Below, piece after piece: positions 17,060 through 24,800 of a stretch of 53,420 nt of DNA. The stretch's first letter is position 1. Every line of letters starts with the position of its first letter. Position numbers and translations under genes: made by a program. The notes under the pieces are model-generated. The model saw nothing but the letters and a program-made list of their open reading frames with translations, made no database searches and had not been told where the DNA came from. Source of the DNA: Chlorogloeopsis fritschii PCC 6912 (GTDB lineage Bacteria; Cyanobacteriota; Cyanobacteriia; Cyanobacteriales; Nostocaceae); NCBI RefSeq assembly GCF_000317285.1, contig NZ_AJLN01000125.1:1-53420 (forward strand). Direction: 5' to 3'.

Positions 17060-17485
17060 CTAAGTAAATAACTTCAAGCAATCTTCTCTCAAAACTCCTT
17101 TGACAACCCTAATTTTTTTAAAGGATTTAGCAATCACCTCGTCGCAAGATATAGCAATCTGAGACTGATTAACAGAAATTAAATCTTCAATGGAAGCACC
17201 ATAAACTATTTCTGATATATCTGCCCAAATACAAGCAGTCGCACACATCGGACATGGTTCGCCTGTTGTATATATTGTGTAACCTTCTAAATTGGGAGTT
17301 TTCAGTATACCTGTCAGGCTTCTAATTGCGTTGATTTCTGCATGAGCTGATGGATCGCTGTCTCGATTGACTGTATTATATGCTACCGCTACTATTTCGT
17401 CATCTTTAGCAATCACTGCACCATAAGGAGCATCTCCTTTTTTGGCTTCTTCTACAGCTAGGCGCATAAAATCTTCTGGAGTCAT
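17060..17485 (-). CDS. Cytidine/guanine deaminase-family zinc enzyme
   Basis: A 141-residue protein with the deaminase zinc-binding signature HAE (His48, Glu50) and PCPMC (Cys78, Cys81). The context of each (PSAHAEINAIRSL, TTGEPCPMCATACIWADI) resembles guanine deaminase and tRNA adenosine deaminase relatives. The short C-terminus and IVYGAS block fit the nucleobase (guanine-type) deaminases more than TadA; the substrate is unproven. Cytoplasmic. It lies directly upstream of the small membrane protein. Confidence 0.88.
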   Translation of the reverse strand: MTPEDFMRLAVEEAKKGDAPYGAVIAKDDEIVAVAYNTVNRDSDPSAHAEINAIRSLTGILKTPNLEGYTIYTTGEPCPMCATACIWADISEIVYGASIEDLISVNQSQIAISCDEVIAKSFKKIRVVKGVLREDCLKLFT

Positions 17486-17566
17486 AATATAAAAAGATTG
17501 AAAGTGTACAAGTATTAAGATTATTGTATTTTAAATCTAATCTCTGCGAATAAATAGGTTTTAAAT

Positions 17567-18340
17567 ATGCTACTTCTCAGGGAAAAAACAGCATTTTATT
17601 TAAAAGATTTGGACACACCAGTAGGTAAAGCCATTAATTTAGCCATTGCTGGGCTAGTTTTACTGTCATCAATAATTTTTGTAGCCGAAACATATCATAT
17701 TCCCGATACTGTTAGGCTTAACTTAAATGCATTAGATACGATAATTTTGATTATTTTTGCAGTAGAATATCTCCTGCGCTTGTGGAGTTCAGACAACAAA
17801 ATCCAGTACATATTTAGTTTTTATGCATTAATAGACTTAATGGCGATAGTGCCATATTTTATTGGAATAATTGATATTAGTTTTATTCGCTTATTACGTT
17901 GGTTTAGAATATTACGCTTGATTAGGTTTATAGATAAGAAATTTTTGTTTGGAATCAGCAGCGAAGATGGAGTAATTTTTGCCAGGATACTATTTACTTT
18001 ATTTGCAATTATCTTTGTATATTCTGGCTTGATTTATCAAGTTGAACATCCAGCTAATCCAAAAGTTTTTGTTACTTTTTTGGATGCTTTTTATTTTTCA
18101 GTTGTAACGATGACAACAGTAGGATTTGGCGATGTTACTCCTGTCTCAGAATTAGGACGTTTACTAACAGTTTTAATGATTTTGACAGGTATTGCTTTAA
18201 TTCCTTGGCAAGTAGGTGATTTGATTAAGCGCTTAGTCAAGACTGCTAATCAGGTAGAAACTGTCTGCCTTGGATGCGGTTTGGCTTTCCACGATGTAGA
18301 CGCCAAATTTTGCAAGATTTGCGGGACAAAGTTGAATTAG
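17567..18340 (+). CDS. Voltage-gated-type potassium channel with C-terminal zinc ribbon
   Basis: A 257-residue, six-transmembrane ion channel. S1-S3 lie within about residues 24-103. The S4-like segment has regularly spaced arginines (RLLRWFRILRLIRF, 108-121). The pore loop with selectivity filter TVGFGD (184-189) is followed by S6. After the last helix the protein ends in a short zinc-ribbon-like motif with paired cysteines (CLGCG at 234-238 and CKICG at 249-253). No RCK domain is present. The filter GFGD instead of GYGD still suits a K+ channel. Confidence 0.88.
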   Translation: MLLLREKTAFYLKDLDTPVGKAINLAIAGLVLLSSIIFVAETYHIPDTVRLNLNALDTIILIIFAVEYLLRLWSSDNKIQYIFSFYALIDLMAIVPYFIGIIDISFIRLLRWFRILRLIRFIDKKFLFGISSEDGVIFARILFTLFAIIFVYSGLIYQVEHPANPKVFVTFLDAFYFSVVTMTTVGFGDVTPVSELGRLLTVLMILTGIALIPWQVGDLIKRLVKTANQVETVCLGCGLAFHDVDAKFCKICGTKLN

Positions 18341-18424
18341 AAATGGACTGAGTGACAAAAATACCATTTTTTGGTAATGATCCTTTATGACTTTAGTGAG
18401 AGATACTGTTTGCTGATTGAGTAT

Positions 18425-19099
18425 ATGTTGGATAAGAAAAGCCAGAATTCATCTACCCGTAAAATGCACTCACTCCGTTTTCTTCTCTGTTTACTGGCTA
18501 TTACCTTTATAAGTGTTAGTTGTAATTTTATACTCCGTGCAACGGCAAAGTCAGAAGATAACTTACCAAATGTTCAACCATCTACAACAGAGGTTCAGGA
18601 ATTTAAGGCTTCAGAATTCGTTACTCCTAGCGTTAAATTTCCTGAGAACACATTTCCTCAAGTTAAGTTTTCAGAGATTGGATGTGAGCAAATTTACGTC
18701 CAAGAAAATAAATATTTAACAATCATCACCCTGCCAGCAGATCTTGTGTTTGACTCTGGTGAAGATAAGATTCGTCCAGAAGCAGAAAAAGCACTGCGTC
18801 AAGTTAATCAAGCAATAACTAATCGCTATCCAGACACTTGGTTACAAATTTTAGGACACACTGACTCTGTAGGCAATAAAATCGATAATCTCAAGTTGTC
18901 AGAACAGCGTGTCACAACATTACAACGGTGGCTAAGTGAAAAAGGCGGTGTCAAAATTTCTTTAATAACTAAGGAAGGTTACGGCGAAACCCAGCCGATC
19001 GCACCCAATACCAACTCTGATGGTTCCGATAACCCAAAAGGAAGGCAAAAGAACCGTCGGATAGAAATTGTGGTTCAGAAGCAAGCAAATCAGGTTTAA
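18425..19099 (+). CDS. OmpA-family peptidoglycan-binding lipoprotein
   Basis: A protein of 224 residues from the ATG at 18425; an in-frame TTG at 18371 and an ATG at 18464 are alternatives. A lipoprotein signal (LRFLLCLLAITFISVSC) provides a lipobox cysteine. A Pro/Glu-rich linker precedes an OmpA/MotB C-terminal domain (last ~120 residues): LVFDSGEDKIRPEA, LGHTDSVGNKIDN, SEQRVTTLQRWL and NPKGRQKNRRIEI. In this family the domain binds peptidoglycan, so the protein probably tethers the outer membrane or a complex to the wall. It follows the channel gene by about 85 bp. Confidence 0.88.
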   Translation: MLDKKSQNSSTRKMHSLRFLLCLLAITFISVSCNFILRATAKSEDNLPNVQPSTTEVQEFKASEFVTPSVKFPENTFPQVKFSEIGCEQIYVQENKYLTIITLPADLVFDSGEDKIRPEAEKALRQVNQAITNRYPDTWLQILGHTDSVGNKIDNLKLSEQRVTTLQRWLSEKGGVKISLITKEGYGETQPIAPNTNSDGSDNPKGRQKNRRIEIVVQKQANQV

Positions 19100-19312
19100 C
19101 TGCAACAAGAGAATAGGAGCTAGAGGCTAGAGGCTAGAAAACAGAGACTTTCACAGATCCGTTATGAAATGAATGATACGGGCGTGTGTTTTTGCTACTA
19201 AAACGACGGAAAAAGCTAAATAGCAGAAATTTTTCACTAATTTAAGGAATCCTTCGCTAGTAAATAGGAGTGTTAGCGGTAGGATGTCTATGTCTTTTTT
19301 GGCAGTATAAAT

Positions 19313-20881
19313 ATGCCTGACACTATTTACGTTAATCCCGAAGTTGGCAATGATACCGCTAATGGTAGCCAACAAGCACCTTTAAAAACTATTACGCAAG
19401 CTCTTAAAAAAGCTACATCTGGTACGCAGATTCAACTAGCAGATGGTACTTACAATGCTGCTAACGGTGAAGCATTTCCTTTATCAGTTCCCAGTGGAGT
19501 CTCTATCATCGGTAATGAAGTAAACAAAGGTAGCAGTATATTAATTGAAGGTAGCGGCGAATACCTCAGCCGTACTTTCGCCCGGCAAAATGTGATATTT
19601 GTGCTTGCCAATGGTGCCCAACTCCGGGGAGTGACTGTAACAAATTCTGCTATCCGTGGTAGTGGCGTCTGGATAGAATCAACTAGTCCTACAGTTGCAA
19701 ATTGTACTTTTAGGCAGTGCAAGCGAGAAGGAGTTTTTGTGACTGGTGAAGCCAATCCAGTTATCCGTGATAATCAGTTTACGGAAAACGTTGCCAATGG
19801 CATGGCGATCGCCAAAAATGCCCAAGGTGATATTAGAGGTAATACTTGCTTCAACACAGGTTTTGGTATTGCTATTAGTGATAGTGCTTCCCCGAAACTT
19901 ACAGACAACAAAATTTACGAAAACCGTTCTGGAATTGTCATTTCTGGTGATGCTCGCCCGGTATTGCGAAATAATTTATGCGAAAAAAATATTCAAGACG
20001 GTTTGACAGTAATTGTAAATGCATTACCAGATATTGGTAGTACTAATAACCCAGGAGGTAATATCTTCCGTAATAACGGTCAATTTGATATTCAAAATGC
20101 TACTTCAAATAAGCTGGTTTCTGTTGGAAATCAAATAGATCCTGCCAAAGCTAAGGGTAGTATTGAATTTACTGAGAATCAGGTTCCTACTCCCATCCTC
20201 ACTCCTTCACCAAATCCTACACCGACGCCGACACCAGAACCTGAACCAATACCAGAACCGATCCTAACTCCTATACCCACACCTACACCAATACCCAGCG
20301 TTAGCGATCTAACTGATATTAAAGGTCATTGGGCTGCTACTTTTATTCAGGAACTAGTCAAATTAGATATTATTAAAGGTTTTCCCGATCGCACATTTAA
20401 ACCCGATGCAACGATGACACGGGCACAATATGCGGCATTACTCGTAAAAGCTTTCAATCCATCAGCTAAAAGGCAAGTCATCAAATTCAAGGATGTAGCG
20501 GAGAATTTCTGGGCATATAAGGTAATTGAGCAAGCATATCAAGGACAATTTCTTTCTGGTTATCCTGATAGCACTTTTCACCCCAACGAAAACATTCAAC
20601 GCGTGCAAGTCATTGTTTCTCTAGTAAATGGATTGGGGCTAACTACTAGTGCTAACAAAGCCGTAAAACCTTACGACGATCAGGCAAAAATTCCTAACTA
20701 TGCCAAGGATGAAGTAGTTACTGCCACTCAAAAACAGATAATTGTCAACTATCCGAAACTTAACCTACTCAACCCCACCCGCGAAGCTACACGCGCAGAG
20801 GTGGCAGCGATGGTGTATCAAGCATTAGTTGACGCTGGTCGTGTAGCGACGATAGATTTACCCTACATTGTGGCTGCTTAG
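19313..20881 (+). CDS. DUF1565 beta-helix protein with three SLH domains
   Basis: A 522-residue protein. Residues 1-270 are a DUF1565/right-handed parallel beta-helix (IYVNPEVGNDTANGSQQAPL, then repeated turns such as NPVIRDNQFTENVANGMAIA). A Pro/Thr linker of TPTPTPEPEP type spans about 285-335. Three S-layer homology motifs follow (HWAATFIQELVKLDIIKGFP; FWAYKVIEQAYQGQFLSGYP; a more divergent third). SLH domains attach proteins to the cell wall or outer-membrane surface. Oddly, no signal peptide is visible at this start, and no upstream in-frame extension is apparent. Surface location is therefore inferred from domains only. Confidence 0.88.
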   Translation: MPDTIYVNPEVGNDTANGSQQAPLKTITQALKKATSGTQIQLADGTYNAANGEAFPLSVPSGVSIIGNEVNKGSSILIEGSGEYLSRTFARQNVIFVLANGAQLRGVTVTNSAIRGSGVWIESTSPTVANCTFRQCKREGVFVTGEANPVIRDNQFTENVANGMAIAKNAQGDIRGNTCFNTGFGIAISDSASPKLTDNKIYENRSGIVISGDARPVLRNNLCEKNIQDGLTVIVNALPDIGSTNNPGGNIFRNNGQFDIQNATSNKLVSVGNQIDPAKAKGSIEFTENQVPTPILTPSPNPTPTPTPEPEPIPEPILTPIPTPTPIPSVSDLTDIKGHWAATFIQELVKLDIIKGFPDRTFKPDATMTRAQYAALLVKAFNPSAKRQVIKFKDVAENFWAYKVIEQAYQGQFLSGYPDSTFHPNENIQRVQVIVSLVNGLGLTTSANKAVKPYDDQAKIPNYAKDEVVTATQKQIIVNYPKLNLLNPTREATRAEVAAMVYQALVDAGRVATIDLPYIVAA

Positions 20882-21314
20882 TATTTAATTTTTGTTTAAT
20901 TTTTGCTGGGTGGGCATCTTGCCTGCCCTATATGCGATCGCAAAGCAGAATAACATCAGCTACCTGTGTCGATAATCTCAACAAGTTGCTATTTAAAATA
21001 AAGCAAAAAGAAGCATCCCTCCTAAGATAGATAATTTTTTGGGGCAAATCCTTAAGTTAACTACGAAGTTTTAAATCCTAAATTCACCAACTGTTTTATC
21101 ACCAACATAATTTTTATAAATATCAAAAGCTCTAGTATAAAACAGCAAATAATCATATAATGAAGTGTTAGTTGCTGGTCGTAGTAATTGTTACTTCATT
21201 GGCTGAGATTCACGGTTGTTTAAGTGAGGTAGATTAAAAAGTTTAAGCTTGTCCTTTAACTTTTCGGTTTACCTTGTCAAAGAAACTTGGCAAACTATTA
21301 GGTATCAAAGAATA
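20882..21314. other. Intergenic region before the secreted cluster
   Basis: 433 bp, AT-rich. Just after the stop a short hairpin of the GGGCA/TGCCC type (about 20912-20930) could end the SLH gene, but it has no T-run. No coding frame is supported. The promoter of the 21315 gene must lie in its right half. Confidence 0.4.
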
Positions 21315-21536
21315 ATGTTTAAACGTCGCACAATACTAGCTGGTCTAACTGTGCTTGGCTTAACATTGGCCGTTAGTACACAAGTCTACGGACAATCCAC
21401 TAGCGGGCCAGAAGCTTGGGAGAATGTCTATAACGAGGCGGTTGCTGGGGCAACAACGACAATTACAGCTTCGATTTTAAACATAGTATTTAACCTGCTA
21501 ACATTCCTTAACTTGGCAGGTTTTTGGGGCGGTTAA
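21315..21536 (+). CDS. Small exported hydrophobic protein
   Basis: A 73-residue protein from the ATG at 21315 (an earlier in-frame start at 21249 would bury the signal peptide). Signal peptide MFKRRTILAGLTVLGLTLAV, with likely cleavage after VYG. The mature part of about 45 residues is an acidic/polar stretch (SGPEAWENVYNEAVAGATTT) followed by a hydrophobic, Gly-ended tail (NIVFNLLTFLNLAGFWGG). The leader resembles that of the next gene (MFKPRTIFSALAAIILALVI), so the two look like parts of one locus. No family is recognised. Confidence 0.6.
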   Translation: MFKRRTILAGLTVLGLTLAVSTQVYGQSTSGPEAWENVYNEAVAGATTTITASILNIVFNLLTFLNLAGFWGG

Positions 21537-21706
21537 CCCTCTATCTCATACTCAAACAGAGAAAGAGTCTAAATAGGACTTTTGCAATTTGATTTTTTGA
21601 TAATTCCTGCGCCTGCGATCGCGATCGCTTGACTATATCTCTAACTTCAATGGCGCAGATTATCCCATAGCCAAATATTCCATAACCCGTGAGGAGTTTT
21701 CTTTCT

Positions 21707-22987
21707 ATGTTCAAACCTCGCACAATTTTTAGTGCCTTAGCTGCAATTATCCTAGCGCTTGTCATAGGTACACAGATATATAAACAACCCGCCGTTGCTT
21801 CTGGAGGGGTGTGTAATCCAACTGTGGCTAACCTTCCTATATGTCCAAGTACAGCTCCGTCAGAGACAGCTAGTTTCATCGATCCAACTGCAACAATCAC
21901 CAATCCAACAAATATTAGCTTGGGCGAAAAAGTCTATGTTGCACCATTTGCCGAGTTAAACGCTAATACTGCCCCCATTAGCATCGCAGCAGATTCTAAC
22001 GTCCAAGAGCAAGTCAAAATTACAGCTTCGGGAACGGGAGTGGAGATTGGCCCGCGAGTGATTATGGCACACATGGCTACCATCAAAGGTGCAGCCAAAA
22101 TCGGTACTCAAGGCTCAACCGGGCCTTTTACCGACCCAATTACCAATACTCAATTCAACAACGATATTCCAGAGACTTTTCTTGCCTTCAACTGTGAAGT
22201 AGACGGTGCAACTATAGAAAGAAACACGGTAGTCAACTTTCTCTCGCGGGTTGGCCCTGGCGTTACCTTACCTGCTGGTAAAGTTGTCCTGCCAGGTAAA
22301 AACGTCACAACTAACTTAGAAGCTACTAGCGGTACTTTGGGAAAGGTGGTAAACCTGACACAAGCCGACGTTGCATTGATGGAAGGCGTCATTGAAGTCA
22401 ATCAGGCATTTGCCAAAGGTTACACAGAATTGGCCAGAGCAGACTTGTCAAACGTACAAGGGATAAATTACGCTCCAGTCACATCTTTTAACTCCGGAGG
22501 TTTGCCGCAGATAGGTGGGAATGTCACTCGCGATCCAAACTTTCGTAACCGCATCATCGGCAATATCATTCTGCAAGATTCTTTAGCAACGCTCTCCAAC
22601 AAAATAGGTAATAGAATTTCGCTACGTGCTGATGAGGGTCAACCTTTTAATGTCGGGACAATTGCTGGTATGGCAAATGATGTTGTCTTTCACGCTTTAG
22701 CAACAACTAGCTTGACTCTTGGTAATAATATTGGCTATGGGCCTCGTGTTCTAATTCATGGTGGTAGACAAGTTGTCAATGGTGTTGCTAATGGCCCTGA
22801 GACCAGGATAGATGATTCCGTAGGGCTAGGGCCGAACTCTGTCATATTCCGCTCAGTCCTTGGCACCAGATCGGCAGTTGGGCGAAAAAGCGCAGTCTTC
22901 AATTCCACACTGGCTCCCAGAACGGCGATCGGTTCTCGAACAATATATGCCGACAACGGCAACATCATTTTACCTGTGGAGTGGTAA
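21707..22987 (+). CDS. Exported left-handed beta-helix protein, gamma-carbonic-anhydrase-like
   Basis: A 426-residue protein starting at ATG 21707 behind GAGGAG (21691-21696). A signal peptide (MFKPRTIFSALAAIILALVI) is followed by hexapeptide-repeat turns: FIDPTATITNPTNISLGEKV, VEIGPRVIMAHMATIKGAAK, LGNNIGYGPRVLIHGG and SVGLGPNSVIFRSVLGTRSA. These form a left-handed beta-helix as in gamma-carbonic anhydrases and CcmM. Histidines in MAHMA, VFHAL and LIHGG could be metal ligands; whether they have the catalytic spacing cannot be judged by eye. A long insert (about 200-300) separates two helix blocks. An extracytoplasmic location would be unusual for a carboxysome-type protein. Confidence 0.75.
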   Translation: MFKPRTIFSALAAIILALVIGTQIYKQPAVASGGVCNPTVANLPICPSTAPSETASFIDPTATITNPTNISLGEKVYVAPFAELNANTAPISIAADSNVQEQVKITASGTGVEIGPRVIMAHMATIKGAAKIGTQGSTGPFTDPITNTQFNNDIPETFLAFNCEVDGATIERNTVVNFLSRVGPGVTLPAGKVVLPGKNVTTNLEATSGTLGKVVNLTQADVALMEGVIEVNQAFAKGYTELARADLSNVQGINYAPVTSFNSGGLPQIGGNVTRDPNFRNRIIGNIILQDSLATLSNKIGNRISLRADEGQPFNVGTIAGMANDVVFHALATTSLTLGNNIGYGPRVLIHGGRQVVNGVANGPETRIDDSVGLGPNSVIFRSVLGTRSAVGRKSAVFNSTLAPRTAIGSRTIYADNGNIILPVEW

Positions 22988-23009
22988 GCAATTAACTTTT
23001 GCATAAATT

Positions 23010-23594
23010 ATGAATCTGAAAATCTTGTCGCTAGTGCAATTACAATGCCTACGATTGGTTCTGCTGTTCACTTTGATATTCGTACTGATACTAAGTGTTG
23101 ATGGCGGTTCATCTATAGCCGCACAGAAGGTTGGGCAACCAGGATTTATAGACCCCGTCAATACTGACATCACCTCCAATCAGCCTCAGGTAGTACAACC
23201 TTCAGTCACCGGACTTGTTTCTACATTGTCGGATGAGGTCGAGGAATTACCAGCACAGTTAATTCGCTGGTCAACCTACTGGCAACTTTGCTGGCAACCA
23301 TATCCCGAAGCTAAAGAATACGAACTGCAAGCAGTGCTTATGCAAGGCAAGTCTCCTAAGTTGCAACGTCAAAGCGATCGCTGCTTTCGTATACAAGCTG
23401 CATCTAATGAAAACCAAAAATCACAAGGATTACTCAACCGTGAACTAATCTTGTTGATGCATAAGATTCAGCTTGGTTATCGAGTGCGAGCTGTCTTAGA
23501 TCACAACCGCGTCAGTGAATGGTCTCAGGTAATGGCAGTCGGTGCAACTACTGTTTCTGAATCGAATGGTACTAAGATAAGTGCAAATCCCTGA
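23010..23594 (+). CDS. Exported protein of unknown function, third gene of the secreted cluster
   Basis: A 194-residue protein with N-terminal hydrophobic signal segment (LRLVLLFTLIFVLILSV) and probable cleavage near SIAAQ. The central part (about 85-175) has Trp-rich strand-like pieces (IRWSTYWQLCWQPYPEAKEY, LGYRVRAVLDHNRVSEWSQV) of the kind seen in fibronectin type III-like domains, with two cysteines that could pair. It starts 22 bp after the beta-helix gene, so they are probably co-transcribed. A strong terminator follows at 23669. Confidence 0.65.
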   Translation: MNLKILSLVQLQCLRLVLLFTLIFVLILSVDGGSSIAAQKVGQPGFIDPVNTDITSNQPQVVQPSVTGLVSTLSDEVEELPAQLIRWSTYWQLCWQPYPEAKEYELQAVLMQGKSPKLQRQSDRCFRIQAASNENQKSQGLLNRELILLMHKIQLGYRVRAVLDHNRVSEWSQVMAVGATTVSESNGTKISANP

Positions 23595-23668
23595 TATTAC
23601 TGACTTTAGAATGTAGGGTTTAGGAAATTAAAAACAAGACAGTTCTGTTTCTTTTGTCACAAGTTGAG

Positions 23669-23700
23669 GCTCTTTGGCAGTGATTGTCAAAGAGCTTTTA
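23669..23700 (+). terminator. Terminator of the secreted cluster
   Basis: Stem GCTCTTTGGCA (23669-23679) / TGTCAAAGAGC (23685-23695), 11 bp with one G-U pair and a 5-nt loop, followed by TTTTAT. Confidence 0.85.
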
Positions 23701-23812
23701 TAATAAGCTTGAAAGCAGCCGATAGGCGACGCACCACCCGCTATGAATGTGGAGTTTGGAGGGCGTTTGAAGAGCGATCGCCTGGCGAAAGCTTATCCAT
23801 AATCAAGGAATT

Positions 23813-24223
23813 TTAAGAATCAGCTTGCAACCAATTCTCTACACTAATACCATCAACTCTCTGCATATCAGAATCATTGGAAACAAGAATCAAGCCGCGT
23901 GTAATTGCCGTTGCTGCTATCAAAATATCTGCATCTTCTAAAGATATACCTCTCTTTTTTAAAGAAACTTGAATTTCACACGCTTTCTCTATCATTTCTA
24001 TATCATCTAAAAATAAAACTCCATATTTTCTGATAAACTGGTTAAATTCAGCTAGCTGTCTCGTTGCATTTAAAGCTAATAATCCTCGTTTAACTTCATA
24101 ATACGTGATACAACTGATAAATACTTCTTCGCCCCGAACGTTAGCCTCCCGTAATTTGTTATCTACTGTGATATTTCGCTTCAAAATATAACTAACTATA
24201 TTAGTATCTAGAAGATAAGTCAC
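23813..24223 (-). CDS. PIN-domain toxin (VapC-like)
   Basis: A 136-residue PIN-domain ribonuclease of toxin-antitoxin type. The acidic metal-binding residues sit in the expected places: Asp6 (LLDTNIVSYIL), Glu43 (YYEVKRGLL), Asp97/Asp99 (LEDADILIAATA) and the SNDSD block near 115-119. VapC-type toxins cleave specific RNAs when released from their antitoxin. The gene lies 5 bp after the antitoxin gene, forming a classical antitoxin-first operon. Confidence 0.92.
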   Translation of the reverse strand: MTYLLDTNIVSYILKRNITVDNKLREANVRGEEVFISCITYYEVKRGLLALNATRQLAEFNQFIRKYGVLFLDDIEMIEKACEIQVSLKKRGISLEDADILIAATAITRGLILVSNDSDMQRVDGISVENWLQADS

Positions 24224-24228
24224 ACTCT

Positions 24229-24522
24229 CTATTTCCCTTCTACCGCAGCATCAAAGATTGCTAACTGTTCGGGCGATAAATCATTTAACGTTCCCGAAAC
24301 AGCCTCTAATACAAGAATCTTATCAATTCTGCGTGTTAATTGATTCTCAGGAATCGCCCTGATTTCTTCAGGAGAAAACTTACCAAACAGGTTTACCAAC
24401 ATTTCTATCATTTCCTGTTTGTCTAATTTCACCTGGTACAGACTATTAGTTTGAAACAACTTTTCTACAATTGGCGATATACGGTTAATAAGTTCTTGAT
24501 TGTAACTAGTAACTTCTTGCAT
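24229..24522 (-). CDS. Antitoxin partner of the PIN toxin
   Basis: A 97-residue protein immediately upstream of the PIN toxin. It has no AbrB, RHH or Phd signature that I recognise. It is mostly helical, with the C-terminal block LVLEAVSGTLNDLSPEQLAI. The role as antitoxin is inferred from operon position and size. The same C-terminal block occurs in the broken copy at 29436-29580, which shows that this is a recurrent family. Confidence 0.75.
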   Translation of the reverse strand: MQEVTSYNQELINRISPIVEKLFQTNSLYQVKLDKQEMIEMLVNLFGKFSPEEIRAIPENQLTRRIDKILVLEAVSGTLNDLSPEQLAIFDAAVEGK

Positions 24523-24800
24523 AACTTTTCCTCAGCTTTTAATATATTGCCCCAATTATAAATAATTTCCTAAACCCTTTACGTTAATCTCAACACTTGT
24601 CTGCGTTGACAAAACTATTTTCGCGTTAGCTTTATAAGCTTCTGTAGATAAGAGCGCAATTTATATTGACTTGAGCGAGGCTTCTTGTTTGCTCATTATT
24701 AGGTTAAGATTTAGTTAATTCTGTTAAAAATAGGTAATTTTAATCTTAAGCGTCAATTAATTTTACTAAAATTAGGTGAATTTGATCTCACCTTCAAGCC

